A DNA stretch of 64,000 nt from Dictyobacter aurantiacus (GCF_003967515.1 NZ_BIFQ01000001.1:5084001-5148000), one strand, 5' to 3'. Positions 33,609-42,775 are shown, counted from the stretch's first letter. Numbers and translations are program-made. Notes: generated by a model from the sequence alone, not told the origin.

Positions 33609-34418
33609 CTACCGCGCCAGTCCCCAGCGCTTGCGCACCATGCGTTCGAAGGGACCAAAGATCAGGCTGTCGATGGCGACGCCGAGGATGATAATGACGA
33701 GCATGATGGCGAAGAGCTGACCGACATCCCCGAAATCGCGTCCGCTTTCGAGCAGGGCGCCCAGGCTGACGGTGGTGTAGAGCAGTTCGGCCGCCATCAG
33801 CGAGCGCCAGGCGAAGGTCCAGCCTTGCTTGAGTCCCGTGAGGATCGAGGGGAGGGCGGCGGGTAGGATGACCTGCGTTGCCAGGGCGAAACCTCGCGAT
33901 CCCATGTTGCGCGCCGCTTTCAGATAGACTGGCGGCGTGTTTTTGATGCCCGCGTCCACGCCCAGAGTGATCGAGAAGAGCGCGCCCATGATGACGACGA
34001 AGATCATTGCCTGCTCGTGCAGACCAAACCAGAGCAGGGCCAGCGGGATCCAGCATACGCTCGGGAGCGCTTGCAGACCCAGCACCAGTGAGCCCAGCGT
34101 CTCTTCAATATAGCGGTTGCTGCTGATCAGCAGCCCCAGGATCAGTCCCAGTACAAGCGAGAGGCCATAGCCTAGCGCCAGCCGGCGCAGACTGACCAGG
34201 ATGGCGGTCAGCAAGGAGCCGTCCTGCGCCAGTCCCTTCAGGCTGTCCAGCACGGTCAGGGGTCCCGGGAAGAGATAGTCCTTCCAGATGTGGGAGACGG
34301 CCAGCCCCTGCCAGAGCAGCAGGAGCAGGGCGAAGAAGGCCAGCTGCCGCAGCAGCTTGCCGAGCCACTTGAGATTGGCGCTGCGCTTCTTGTCGACACT
34401 AATGGATGAGGCTGCCAA
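33609..34418 (-). CDS. ABC transporter permease, sulfonate/nitrate/taurine type
   Basis: 269 residues from the TTG at 34418, which has GGAGG six bases upstream and overlaps the ATPase gene by 20 bp. Six helices are expected (LRQLAFFALLLLLWQGLAV onward). The EAA loop that docks on the ATPase is seen in AARNMGSRGFALATQVILPA (near residues 160-180). Together with the ATPase and binding protein genes upstream it forms a SsuABC/TauABC-like importer. The substrate (alkanesulfonate, taurine or other) cannot be fixed because no monooxygenase gene is present here. Confidence 0.9.
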   Translation of the reverse strand: MAASSISVDKKRSANLKWLGKLLRQLAFFALLLLLWQGLAVSHIWKDYLFPGPLTVLDSLKGLAQDGSLLTAILVSLRRLALGYGLSLVLGLILGLLISSNRYIEETLGSLVLGLQALPSVCWIPLALLWFGLHEQAMIFVVIMGALFSITLGVDAGIKNTPPVYLKAARNMGSRGFALATQVILPAALPSILTGLKQGWTFAWRSLMAAELLYTTVSLGALLESGRDFGDVGQLFAIMLVIIILGVAIDSLIFGPFERMVRKRWGLAR

Positions 34419-35265
34419 ATTCGTCCTCCTGTTCTTGCTTCTGCATTTCGCCGCGCAGGACCTCCAGGATCTCGGCGGCCTGATCGACCAGCTGGTAATC
34501 TTCCAGGCTGCGTGGCCGTGGCAGCTCGATGGGGAAGTCACGGATAATGCGTCCCGGGCGCGGCGCGAAGACGATTACCCGGTCCCCCAGCGCGACCGCC
34601 TCGCGCACATTGTGCGTGACAAACAGGACCGTCTTACGGGTCTCGCGCCAGATGGTTTCAACCTGGGCGTGGAGCTTGTCGCGCGTGAAGGCGTCCAGAG
34701 CGCCAAAGGGCTCGTCCATCAACAGGATCTCTGGATCGATGGCCAGCGCGCGGGCGATGGCGGCGCGTTGACGCATGCCACCGGAGAGCTGGTGCGGATA
34801 GCTGTGCTCAAATCCGCTGAGACCAACCATGTTGAGATAGTGCCGGGCAACCTCCGCGCGCTGCCTGCGGGGCATGCGCGCCTGGCGTAGCCCAAACTCG
34901 ACATTCTGCTGCACATTGAGCCAGGGAAAGAGGGCCGCCTCCTGGAAGAGCAGAATGCGATCGGTGCCGGTCCCCCGAATCTCCTTATCGTTGGCGAAGA
35001 TGGTCCCACTGTTCGCCTGCTCAAGGCCGGCGATGATGTTGAGTAAGGTGGACTTGCCGCAGCCGCTGGGTCCTAGAAAGCAGACGAACTCGCCCGGCTG
35101 TATGGCAAGATCAACAGGGCGCAGCGCCTCCACCACCCGTTCGCCGTCCACGAACGTCTTGCTCACACCTGAAATGCGTAATGAATTGCCGCCAGCCAGT
35201 GGGGACGCTTCGTCCCTACTGCTAGTTGCGATCGAACTTTGTATATGGACTATTGATTGGCTCAT
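34399..35265 (-). CDS. ABC transporter ATP-binding protein, sulfonate/nitrate/taurine type
   Basis: 288 residues. Walker A GPSGCGKSTLLNI (near 64-76), Q-loop LLFQEAALFPWLNV, signature HQLSGGMRQRAAIARALA, Walker B EILLMDEPFGALD and H-loop VLFVTHNVREA are all complete. The Q-loop LFPWLNV is the pattern of the SsuB/TauB/NrtD group. The first 28 residues are a non-conserved extension. Second gene of the minus-strand operon, 15 bp after the binding-protein gene. Confidence 0.93.
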   Translation of the reverse strand: MSQSIVHIQSSIATSSRDEASPLAGGNSLRISGVSKTFVDGERVVEALRPVDLAIQPGEFVCFLGPSGCGKSTLLNIIAGLEQANSGTIFANDKEIRGTGTDRILLFQEAALFPWLNVQQNVEFGLRQARMPRRQRAEVARHYLNMVGLSGFEHSYPHQLSGGMRQRAAIARALAIDPEILLMDEPFGALDAFTRDKLHAQVETIWRETRKTVLFVTHNVREAVALGDRVIVFAPRPGRIIRDFPIELPRPRSLEDYQLVDQAAEILEVLRGEMQKQEQEDEFGSLIH

Positions 35266-35280
35266 GCGGTCTTGATCTCC

Positions 35281-36357
35281 TTATGAGGCGCTAACTTTCT
35301 GTAGTCCCTTGCTGCTGAGTACATTGTTCAATGGATCGAGGGAGAAGATTCCGGTGAGATCGGGTTTGCGATGGCCCAGGAAGCCCAGGGCATAGGCGTT
35401 GTCCGCGGACTTAAACAGGGTCGAGGCCAGCGGATCATAGGTGATGTCCAGCCGCTTGAACGAGCCGTCAAGCGCCGAGTTGGACAGGGCCTTGCCGGTT
35501 AGCTTCTTCAACTGCTCGTTGGCGACCTTTTCGGCCTCGGGCAGGTTGCTATTGATGTATTGCACCGTCTCTACATGGGCCTGCAAGAATTTCTGGACGA
35601 TGTCGGGATGCTGATCCAGGAAGTCTTTGCGTACGACGACCAGGGTGGTGATGAACTTGTTGTTGGGCCAGGTGCTGCGCTCGTCGACAAAGATGCTTCC
35701 CTGCGCCTCGTTGACCAGGCGCGAGGCCCATGGCTCGGGAACCCAGGCGCCGTCGATCTGCCCCTGCTTGAACTCGTTGAGGATGTTGGCGTTGTCGGTG
35801 GGCAGGATCTGTACGTCGCCGCCGTCATCCGTCGATTTCAGATTGTTGACCTGCAGATAGTGGCGCAGCGCGATGTCCTGCGTGCCGCCCTTCTGTGGCG
35901 TCGCCAGCTTCTTGCCGTGGAGATCCTGCGCGGTCCTGATGTTGGCGCCCGGACGGACGATGAATGACGCGCCACCGCTCGACGCACCGGCGACGATGCG
36001 CAGGGCGTCGCCATGGGTCTTGACATAGGTATTGATGGCCGGATTGGGGCCGACGTAGCCGATATCGATGTCGCCTGCACTCAACGCCTCCATCTCGGCA
36101 GGACCAGCGTTAAAGGTTTTGGATGCATCCAGGGTATTTTTGCCGAGCACCTTCGCGAACGTTCCGCGTGCTACCCCGACCAGGGCGACGGCATGTGTGA
36201 TGTTGGGGAAATATCCCAGGTGTACAGTCACAGGTGAGCTTCCCCCGTCATTCGGCGAGGCCGCCGCGTTACTGTCGCTCCCACAGGCCGCCAGTGCCAG
36301 TGCTAAGAGTAACAGTAACGCCGGTATGCTCTGGAAGCGATGAGATGATGCCTTCAT
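35281..36357 (-). CDS. ABC substrate-binding lipoprotein, SsuA/TauA-like
   Basis: 358 residues from ATG 36357, the start that gives a proper signal peptide (MKASSHRFQSIPALLLLLAL) with lipobox LAAC; an ATG 21 bp upstream is less likely. The mature protein begins after a Ser/Asp/Gly-rich linker with VTVHLGYFPNITHAVALVG, then FNAGPAEMEALSAGDIDIGY and GPNPAINTYVKTHGDALR, the NMT1/SsuA fold. Lipid-anchored on the outer face of the membrane, it delivers substrate to the permease. First gene of the importer operon. Confidence 0.92.
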   Translation of the reverse strand: MKASSHRFQSIPALLLLLALALAACGSDSNAAASPNDGGSSPVTVHLGYFPNITHAVALVGVARGTFAKVLGKNTLDASKTFNAGPAEMEALSAGDIDIGYVGPNPAINTYVKTHGDALRIVAGASSGGASFIVRPGANIRTAQDLHGKKLATPQKGGTQDIALRHYLQVNNLKSTDDGGDVQILPTDNANILNEFKQGQIDGAWVPEPWASRLVNEAQGSIFVDERSTWPNNKFITTLVVVRKDFLDQHPDIVQKFLQAHVETVQYINSNLPEAEKVANEQLKKLTGKALSNSALDGSFKRLDITYDPLASTLFKSADNAYALGFLGHRKPDLTGIFSLDPLNNVLSSKGLQKVSAS

Positions 36358-36429
36358 AAAAAATAACCGCTCCTTCATCCCTCATTCAGAATATGTCCGA
36401 TGCGCAAAATCATTGCCTGCTGCGTGCCC

Positions 36430-36595
36430 CGAGTTTTCGATGTGCGGTGCACAATTATATTTTTATGTTGTGGTGATGTTGCCAATGATGCGCATTGCGC
36501 ATCATTGGCAACATCACCACAACATAAAAACCAGTGCGGCTGCGCACGCGGACGCCTGTGCGGGGACGCGCACGTCCCCTATGAGACAAAAATTT
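36430..36595. repeat. Family 1 palindrome E with tail (34 bp arms, loop ATT)
   Basis: Perfect inverted repeat 36460-36530, tip GCGC-ATT-GCGC. A head related to the one in element A (GTTTTCGATGTGCGGTGCACAA) lies to the left and a GC-rich tail (GTGCGGCTGCGCACGCGGACGC) to the right. It lies upstream of the binding-protein gene. Confidence 0.9.
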
Positions 36596-36837
36596 AAATG
36601 TAACAGCGATTACATTTGTGGGCATCATTGGTCACAAACATCAATAAATCTGAAACCATGGTTACGATATTGTTTAGAGCTTACATAAGTTCAAATCAGA
36701 AGTCAATTGTTTTTGTTGATTTTCTTGATGAAGTTAGTCATCAATAGGAACTTTGACCATGAGCGCTATCCTTTCCATGTACCTTTTACTCATAAAAAAA
36801 GGTTATTGTTTTGATATGCTGTGGTTATGGATATGTG
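36596..36837. other. AT-rich intergenic region
   Basis: No supported gene. The sequence is far more AT-rich than its surroundings and has no recognisable motif; only scattered short frames are open. Confidence 0.4.
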
Positions 36838-36975
36838 TAGGTGCGCCCCTTGCGGGCAATACGTTCAATTTAGCAACATCGGAAACGAAGATCGTAGGTG
36901 CGCCCCTTGCGGGCGCTTGCCGCGAAGCGGCCCCGTACCAGGGTGCGCACGTTCCACCAACGATACCATCTTCCC
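36838..36975 (+). repeat. Family 2 repeats, one truncated and one full copy
   Basis: TAGGTGCGCCCCTTGCGGGC occurs at 36838 and at 36895. The second copy continues through GCCGCGAAGCGGCC to GCGCACGTTCCACCAACGAT. The two are separated by about 37 bp of unrelated sequence. Confidence 0.85.
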
Positions 36976-36989
36976 CTTCAAAGGGGTGC

Positions 36990-37439
36990 CTAGTAGTGGG
37001 CGTGGATCTTGCGTATGGGACAGCCCAGCATAGGCTGTATGAGGGGCTGCAGGCGTTCCGCCAGGCCGCGTTCCGGTGCGCGTATCTCGATCACAAAGCG
37101 GGCGAATCCTACCGGCCACATATAGTGCAGATTGTTGAGCGACACCATGGTAGCGCAGCAAGGCATCGTGACGTTGAGATTGAGGAAATGGCTGCTGGCG
37201 TACGCGTGGTCCATCATCGCGCTCCACCACTCGCACGAGACCGGCGCTTCGCACGCCGGACACTGGATGAGCTCCAGATTGTTGCCAGCATCGATAAATG
37301 CGACTTCTTCGCTCAGTTTAACCTGAATTTCCTTCTCAGGCAGGAAAGAGGCGAGCAGGCTCTTGACCTGGTATTGAGCAACCTGAGATGGGACATATTG
37401 TGGATCAATCGGGATCAAACGCAGAAAATTCTCGGACAT
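36990..37439 (-). CDS. Conserved hypothetical protein with zinc-ribbon-like Cys pairs
   Basis: 149 residues; GGGAGG precedes the ATG. The middle reads VAFIDAGNNLELIQCPACEA, then SCEWWSAMMDHAYASSH, and TMPCCATMVSLNNLHYMWP, so CxxC and CC could form one metal site. GFARFVIEIRAPERG follows. The arrangement recalls a widespread uncharacterised family with CPxC, WW and PCC motifs, but I cannot name it. It lies between family 2 repeats and palindrome F. Cytoplasmic; function unknown. Confidence 0.7.
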   Translation of the reverse strand: MSENFLRLIPIDPQYVPSQVAQYQVKSLLASFLPEKEIQVKLSEEVAFIDAGNNLELIQCPACEAPVSCEWWSAMMDHAYASSHFLNLNVTMPCCATMVSLNNLHYMWPVGFARFVIEIRAPERGLAERLQPLIQPMLGCPIRKIHAHY

Positions 37440-37533
37440 CTATTTTTCCTCCCCACATCTACTTTTTTATCTAAAAGACAACCCATATTGTTCATCACTA
37501 TGTCAGATTTGCATCGTACCGGGACCGGGGTAC

Positions 37534-37633
37534 ATGAGCGCCCCCGCACGGGCGTCCGCTGCGCGGCCGCGCTGTGTTTTTAGGTGGTGGTGCAACAGGT
37601 GCGCATTCGCGCACCTGTTGCACCACCACCTAA
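37534..37633. repeat. Family 1 palindrome F with inverted tail (25 bp arms, loop ATTC)
   Basis: Perfect inverted repeat 37580-37633, tip GCGC-ATTC-GCGC. The GC-rich tail is on its left (37538-37572) as the reverse complement of the tails of the other elements, so this copy is inverted relative to palindrome H. Confidence 0.9.
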
Positions 37634-37738
37634 CCATTGTTCTGGATGTTGAGAGCGCGAGACCTCAACCATTGTTCTGGATGTTGAGAGCGCGAGACCT
37701 CAACCATTGTTCTGGATGTTGAGAGCGCGAGACCTCAG
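37634..37738 (+). repeat. 35 bp tandem repeat, three copies
   Basis: Three identical units beginning AACCATTGTTCTGGATGTTG and ending GCGAGACCTC fill the space between palindromes F and H. The units are not seen elsewhere in the window. Confidence 0.95.
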
Positions 37739-37745
37739 CATCCTC

Positions 37746-37840
37746 AGTTGGTGCAGCGGGCGCACCGCGCCCGCTGCACCAACTCAAAAAAACCAGTGCG
37801 GCCGCGCAGCGGACGCCCGTGCGGAGGCGCTTACGTGCCC
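37746..37840. repeat. Family 1 palindrome H with tail (18 bp arms, loop ACC)
   Basis: Perfect inverted repeat 37746-37784, tip GCGC-ACC-GCGC, then CAAAAAAACCAGTGCGGCCG and GCGCAGCGGACGC, the typical family 1 tail. Confidence 0.9.
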
Positions 37841-37856
37841 CGGTAAGTGTGCATAA

Positions 37857-37892
37857 GGCCGCCAGCCGCCAGCCACCAGCCGCCAGCCGCGG
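37857..37892. repeat. 7 bp tandem repeat (GCCGCCA)
   Basis: About five units of GCCGCCA, one with an A substitution, directly at the 3' end of the helicase gene. Confidence 0.75.
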
Positions 37893-40166
37893 CTAGAAGA
37901 GCGTCGGCGTCTCCACCAGCGGACTTAGCTTGCGCGGCGTACCATCATGCTTAAAGAGATAGGGATTGAGCTCACCATCTTCGTTGGTGGGAGTGAGCCC
38001 TGCTTCGTCGATAAAGCGGGATGCGACGGCATCGGTGCCGCGATAGCGCAGCAGCGAGCTCAGGAAGAGCTGCTTTTGCGCGCGGGTAAACGCTACGTAG
38101 GCCAGGCGCCGTTCCTCGGCCATGCCAGTGATCGAGATCGGCCCATCCTCAGCCATGGTGTAGGAGCGCCGGTGTGGAAAGACCCCTTCGGTCATGCCCA
38201 TCACGAAGACCACCGGGCTCTCCAGTCCCTTGGATTTATGGATGGTCATCAGGCTGACACAGTCGCGCTTGTTCTTGTTGTTGTCCTCGGCCTGTTCTTT
38301 GAGCCGGGCCATGGCCTGCAGGAAGTGCCGAATCGTATGGTGCTTCTGCGCGATCTGGATCAGCTCTTCCAGCTCGTCGTAGCGGGCCTCTAGCTTGACC
38401 TCTTCGTGATGCGTTGGCGCCTCGGCCTCCTCCTCCGTGTTCTCCCGGTGCTTGCTGTCGTAGTGGCGCAGGTGAACGTCGTAGGCGAACTGGCGAATGT
38501 TTTTGATGGCCTCGGCCGGATTGTTATTGGACTTTGACCACAGACGCTTGATCAGCCCCACCAGGTCCTTGACGCCCAGCTGGTGTTCTTTGGCGATGGT
38601 ATAGGCATGTTCCTCGCAGTACTGCAGCAGGGGACGCCCGCTGGCATGGGCGGCCAGGGTGCCATAGAAGGTGGCGTTAAAGCGGTGCGAGGTCTTGCCG
38701 GTGCTGGCGAAGAACTCGCGCGACGGGATGTTGGCGACGACGCGAAACGCTGTATTCTGCTCGCCGCAGTGGACCGGCGTGAAGACGTCGTCCCAGCGCT
38801 GCGGATTGGGCGTGTTGCGCGCGGCCTGAAATTCTTGTTGCACCCGAACGCCGTCGATCAGGGCCAGGTAAGCCAGGATGTCGCGTGTGGTCTTGCGCTT
38901 GAAGAAGGACGAGCCTCCGGCCGCGCGGTAGGGGATGCGCTTGCGCGCCAGCGCGATTTCCAGCGAGGCAAGATGGTGATTGGTGCGCGAGAGCACGAAG
39001 ATATCTTTATACGACAGCCCCTCCTGGTGCTCCTTCCAGGTGCGCTGCAGGCGATCGATGCGCTCGGCGATCCCTTCTGCCTCCATCTCCTGGTCTTCGT
39101 AGGCGGTGACCCAGACGGGGGCGCCATCAGGCTGCGTTGAGCGCAGCATCTTCTCGAAGCCGGGCGTGATGTCGTTGTGGCTGATCAGCTTGTTGGCGGC
39201 CTCCAGGATCTGCGGCGTCGAGCGATAGTTGTGCTCGATGCGATAGATCTTGCCTTTGGGATACATGGTCTTGAAAGAGAGGATCGAGGCCTCGGGACTG
39301 GCGCCACGGAACTGGTAGATGGCCTGGTCGGGATCACCAACCACCACCACGTTCTGCTTTGGCGCGGCCAGGTACTGGATCAGCTTATACTGCGAGGGAT
39401 TGGTATCCTGCGTCTCGTCCACCTGCAGGTAGTGGTAGCGGCCCTGCCAGCTTTTGCGATACTTGGGACTGTTCTCCAGCAGGTTGAGCGGGATGTAGAT
39501 CAGGTCCGAGAGGTCGTAGAGCTTCTCTTTCTTTTTGGTCTGCTCGTAATTGATGAAGAACTCCTGGTAGCGAGCGGCTAGCTCGACGTCGATGCTCATA
39601 TCTTTGCGAAAGAAGTCGATGGAGCTGTCAGGCTGAACCATGGCTTCTTTGGCCCGATCGACGGCGGCCAGCGCGTCGGTGATCTCAACATCCCAGTTCA
39701 TGCCCCGGCTGCGATTGCTGCGCCAGGGCCGAATAATATCTTCAGCTAGCCACTGGCGTGGATCGCCACTGATCAGCTTCTGGTTTAACTGTTGCGGTGT
39801 CAGTTCAAGCTTCTCGCGCAGCATCTGGTGTCCCAGGCCGTGGAAGGTCACCACGCGTAGCGGCTTGATCTCTTTTAACGTCATGCCGCGGGCGCGCAGC
39901 GCTTTGGAGGCGCGCTTCTCCATCTCGTCGGCGGCGGCACGCGTGAACGTGACACAGAGAATAGACTCAGGTGTGACCCCCTCATCCGCCACCAACCGGA
40001 CCAGACGTTGTACAAGAATCGACGTTTTGCCGGTCCCTGCCGCCGCAATAAAGGCCGCGGGCCCATCGGTATGGGCGATCGCATCCGCTTGCTGGGGGTT
40101 GGCGCTGAACGACGGTGTGGCGCTTATTCGTGTTTTTGTCTTTGGTCTTGTTGCCTGAGAGGACAT
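37893..40166 (-). CDS. UvrD/PcrA-type superfamily 1A DNA helicase
   Basis: 757 residues. All SF1A motifs are present: Q motif NPQQADAI, Walker A AAAGTGKTSILVQRL (near 42-56), Ia TFTRAAADEMEKRA, II VDETQDTNPSQY, III GDPDQAIYQFRGA, IV RIEHNYRSTPQIL, V LMTIHKSKGLESPVVFV and VI EERRLAYVAFTRAQ. It is a 3'-5' DNA translocase. The 2B domain is interrupted by an acidic segment (NTEEEAEAPTHHEE). The C-terminus (LFKHDGTPRKLSPLVETPTLF) lacks the Tudor-like domain of PcrA. Likely in repair or conflict resolution; several paralogues are usual in such genomes. Confidence 0.93.
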   Translation of the reverse strand: MSSQATRPKTKTRISATPSFSANPQQADAIAHTDGPAAFIAAAGTGKTSILVQRLVRLVADEGVTPESILCVTFTRAAADEMEKRASKALRARGMTLKEIKPLRVVTFHGLGHQMLREKLELTPQQLNQKLISGDPRQWLAEDIIRPWRSNRSRGMNWDVEITDALAAVDRAKEAMVQPDSSIDFFRKDMSIDVELAARYQEFFINYEQTKKKEKLYDLSDLIYIPLNLLENSPKYRKSWQGRYHYLQVDETQDTNPSQYKLIQYLAAPKQNVVVVGDPDQAIYQFRGASPEASILSFKTMYPKGKIYRIEHNYRSTPQILEAANKLISHNDITPGFEKMLRSTQPDGAPVWVTAYEDQEMEAEGIAERIDRLQRTWKEHQEGLSYKDIFVLSRTNHHLASLEIALARKRIPYRAAGGSSFFKRKTTRDILAYLALIDGVRVQQEFQAARNTPNPQRWDDVFTPVHCGEQNTAFRVVANIPSREFFASTGKTSHRFNATFYGTLAAHASGRPLLQYCEEHAYTIAKEHQLGVKDLVGLIKRLWSKSNNNPAEAIKNIRQFAYDVHLRHYDSKHRENTEEEAEAPTHHEEVKLEARYDELEELIQIAQKHHTIRHFLQAMARLKEQAEDNNKNKRDCVSLMTIHKSKGLESPVVFVMGMTEGVFPHRRSYTMAEDGPISITGMAEERRLAYVAFTRAQKQLFLSSLLRYRGTDAVASRFIDEAGLTPTNEDGELNPYLFKHDGTPRKLSPLVETPTLF

Positions 40167-40351
40167 TCAACAACTCTCTTCTAAAGTAAATTTTTTATGA
40201 TTTGGCCGAAAAGTTTCGATTTGTACTATAGCAGGTTCAATCACAGAGAACAAGTAAATGCCCTTTTTGGCTGTACATTTGTTCTTATTGTTGTGGGCGC
40301 TGCTACCATACTTATCTCCACTACCTTTATTATTCACCTATTGCGCGCCAA
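40167..40351. other. Intergenic region upstream of the helicase gene
   Basis: AT-rich. A 68-codon plus-strand frame at 40197 with one hydrophobic segment is present but has no ribosome binding site, so it is not called as a gene. Confidence 0.4.
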
Positions 40352-40612
40352 TCAGGAAACTTCCAGCAAATTTCCTTTGGGATTGATATACGCTGGCAGG
40401 TAGTCGCCGCGTCGATAAGGTGCCAGCCCTTTTCTGGAGCCGCTTGAGATCGTATGTGTTTCCCCGGTGGTGGCATCCTTACACTCGGCGATGATCTCGT
40501 AGTACCATTTCGGTCCGCCTCCCCACAGCAGGGACCCTCTGCCCGCTGCCGGGAAAAAACCTCCGTTGTCTGGAGGCTCTTGCCACGAACGGATCTGTAC
40601 AATTTCGGCCAT
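40352..40612 (-). CDS. Small hypothetical protein (DUF3592-like fragment or domain)
   Basis: 86 residues from ATG 40612, with AGGCAGG upstream. The ending EIIAECKDATTGETHTISSG, then GDYLPAYINPKGNLLEVS resembles the soluble core of DUF3592-like proteins, which normally have flanking membrane helices; those are absent here. It may be a stand-alone small domain or the remnant of a longer gene. It precedes the helicase gene in the same direction with a 185 bp gap. Confidence 0.55.
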   Translation of the reverse strand: MAEIVQIRSWQEPPDNGGFFPAAGRGSLLWGGGPKWYYEIIAECKDATTGETHTISSGSRKGLAPYRRGDYLPAYINPKGNLLEVS

Positions 40613-40660
40613 CACCTGCCTTGTGACATCCAGTTTCAAATCTGTTCTCAGTATTTAGTA

Positions 40661-40745
40661 CATGTTTTATGTTGGTGCATCGGGTGCGCATCCGCGCACC
40701 CGATGCACCAACATAAAACATGAGTGCGGACGCGCGTGTGGGAGC
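40661..40745. repeat. Family 1 palindrome I with tail (29 bp arms, loop ATCC)
   Basis: Perfect inverted repeat 40661-40722, tip GCGC-ATCC-GCGC, followed by AGTGCGGACGCGCGTGTGGG, a shortened tail. Arms share TTTATGTTGGTG with A and J but differ nearer the tip with matching changes on both sides. Confidence 0.92.
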
Positions 40746-40783
40746 CCCACGTTTCCTCAGAGTAATGGGCGTAAGACCCATTC

Positions 40784-42226
40784 TTAGAGATTGGTCAGGG
40801 CGTGCTTGAGAAACTGCTGGTAGCTTTCCTCATAAGCCTTGACCTGTTCTGGTTGGGGGCAGACGCTGGTCTCGATGCCGGGCGCTACCGTGGCGGTTGC
40901 CGCAGCATCCGGCCAGTGTCCTGCGACTATGCCAGCCAGCAGAGCGGCGCCACGTGCCGAGGCGGAACTGGTGTCGACCAGCTGCAGTTCGCGGTTGAGG
41001 ATATCGGCTAGCATCTGACGCCAGGCGGGATGTACACTGCCGCCACCGGCGAGGCGCAGGCTGCCGCCCTCCTGCACGCCCGGCAGCGCTTCAAGCGCCT
41101 GACGGATGCCTGAGGCCACGCCTTCGAGGGCGGCGTGCAGCAGGTGGGGACGCTGGTGGTGCAGGCGCAGATGCAGGAAGGCGCCGCCGTGATGGTTCGC
41201 CGGCTGGTGGGGCCTCTCCCGGGTGAGATCGGGCAGGAAGACCAGTCCCTCTGATCCCGCTATCACACTATCCGCGCTGGCATACATCTCTTCCCAGCTG
41301 GCATTGAGCGTCTGCCTGACCCAGTCCAGGACCAGTCCGGCGTTCTGGATGGCCGCCATGCTATACCAGTTGGCCCCATCAGCCGCCCGGTAGAGGTGGG
41401 TGCGCAGGCTCTCGTCAGGCTGGAAGTGGTTTTGTAGCTGGATGATCTGCGCGCCCGTACCGAGGGTGAGCTGAATGACGCCGGGCGTGAGTAGACCAGT
41501 TCCCAGGGCCGCCGCCGCCGTGTCGGCCGCTCCAGTGGCGATCGGCAGTCCAGCTGGCAGCCCAAGTTCGTCAGCCGCCCGTTGCGTCAGGACGCCCGCC
41601 TGTGCGGCCGCAGGAATAATCGAGGGGAAGAGCTCGCGCCTCAATCCGAGTTCCGCGATCACCTCTTCATCCCAGCAATTGTGGACCAGATCATAGAGCA
41701 GGGTGCCCGAAGCATCGCTGGGATCGGCGGCTGCCCGGCCGGTCAGCTGCCAGCGCAGCCAGTCCTTGGGCTGCAGAGCCCAGCGCATCGCCTGGTAGTG
41801 CTCGTTTTCATGTCGGGCCAGCCAGCACAGTAGCGGGCCCGCCATCCCCGGCAAGAGCGGATTGGCCAGGCGACGACTGCTATCGCCGCTGAGCTGGAAG
41901 TAGTGGTAGAGCTCAGCTTCGGCCCGCGTATCCGCCCACAACATGGCGGCCCGCACCGCTCGTCCCTGCTCATCGGTAGGCACTACACCATGCATTTGAC
42001 CCGCCAGTCCCAGCGCCTTTATGCTGACCTGTGGAACCTTCTCGCGTACCTCGTGCACCGCCTCAACCGTGGCCCGCCACCAGTCTTCCGGATCGCTCTC
42101 CGCCCACCCGCTGTGAGGAGAGCGCACCTCATAATCCCTCTTGCTGGTGCCCAGCGTCTGCCCCTGCTCATCCAGCATCAGCGCCTTCACCGAGCTTGTC
42201 CCCAGATCGATCCCTAAAAATGCCAT
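40784..42226 (-). CDS. xylB: Xylulokinase
   Basis: 480 residues. FGGY-family carbohydrate kinase: the N-terminal phosphate-binding MAFLGIDLGTSSVKALMLDE, the XylB signature LAGQMHGVVPTDE (near 75), ATGAADTAAAALGTGLL and the ADP-binding GGGSVHPAWRQMLADILN. Phosphorylates D-xylulose to xylulose-5-phosphate for the pentose phosphate route. No xylA or xylose transporter is adjacent, so it must work with genes elsewhere. Other FGGY substrates (such as ribulose) cannot be excluded, but GQMHGVV favours xylulose. Confidence 0.92.
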   Translation of the reverse strand: MAFLGIDLGTSSVKALMLDEQGQTLGTSKRDYEVRSPHSGWAESDPEDWWRATVEAVHEVREKVPQVSIKALGLAGQMHGVVPTDEQGRAVRAAMLWADTRAEAELYHYFQLSGDSSRRLANPLLPGMAGPLLCWLARHENEHYQAMRWALQPKDWLRWQLTGRAAADPSDASGTLLYDLVHNCWDEEVIAELGLRRELFPSIIPAAAQAGVLTQRAADELGLPAGLPIATGAADTAAAALGTGLLTPGVIQLTLGTGAQIIQLQNHFQPDESLRTHLYRAADGANWYSMAAIQNAGLVLDWVRQTLNASWEEMYASADSVIAGSEGLVFLPDLTRERPHQPANHHGGAFLHLRLHHQRPHLLHAALEGVASGIRQALEALPGVQEGGSLRLAGGGSVHPAWRQMLADILNRELQLVDTSSASARGAALLAGIVAGHWPDAAATATVAPGIETSVCPQPEQVKAYEESYQQFLKHALTNL

Positions 42227-42433
42227 TGCTCTTCCTTCCTCCTCCTGGCGTTACGTTGAAAATATTGGGCTCTCTACAACGTTTTGTAGCATTTCCTACA
42301 TCAATTAATTATAATATAGATATGCACATCAATAATTAAAAACGTTGAATATATCACAATATGTTTTCTGGTTGTCCCGGTCATTATCAATGGCCTCTAT
42401 CTTATATATACATTCGCGAAAGGAAAAAGCGGA

Positions 42434-42775
42434 ATGCAAGATCGGCATGCTCCCCAGATGGACGCGATGCTTGACGTGGTGGCGACCCAACCGGGTGCGA
42501 CCACCACTGAACTGCGTGAGCAGGTGCGCGCCTATGCCGAGCGCCTGAGCCTGGATGCCTCAGCTCCCGCACAGGATGTGCCGTCGGACCTCGTTGCCTA
42601 CGTGCGTAAGGTTGCCCTGCACGCCTATAAGGTGCAGGATGAGGATATTTTGACTTTGTGGCAGGCCGGCTATTCTCAGGATGCGCTGTTTGAGATTACG
42701 CTGAGCGTGGCCATGGGGACCGCCCGAGCGCGCCTGGCGCGTGGCTTGCAAGCCTTGAAGGAGGCAACTGAATGA
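42434..42775 (+). CDS. AhpD/CMD-like protein without the redox CxxC motif
   Basis: 113 residues, AAAGGA upstream of ATG 42434. The end reads YVRKVALHAYKVQDEDILTL, then AGYSQDALFEITLSVAMG and ARLARGLQALKEA, a carboxymuconolactone-decarboxylase/AhpD-like helical repeat. There is no Cys pair, so it is not itself a peroxidase-type redox protein. Its stop codon overlaps the start of the next gene as ATGA, indicating translational coupling; the two products probably form a hetero-oligomer. Confidence 0.75.
   Translation: MQDRHAPQMDAMLDVVATQPGATTTELREQVRAYAERLSLDASAPAQDVPSDLVAYVRKVALHAYKVQDEDILTLWQAGYSQDALFEITLSVAMGTARARLARGLQALKEATE

Noticed and set aside
36753-37583. 276-codon plus-strand frame
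   Set aside because: It lies antisense to the Cys-pair protein at 36990-37439 and runs through the family 2 repeats; no family resemblance.
40197-40403. 68-codon frame with one hydrophobic segment
   Set aside because: No ribosome binding site and it overlaps the 3' end of the small DUF3592-like gene on the other strand.
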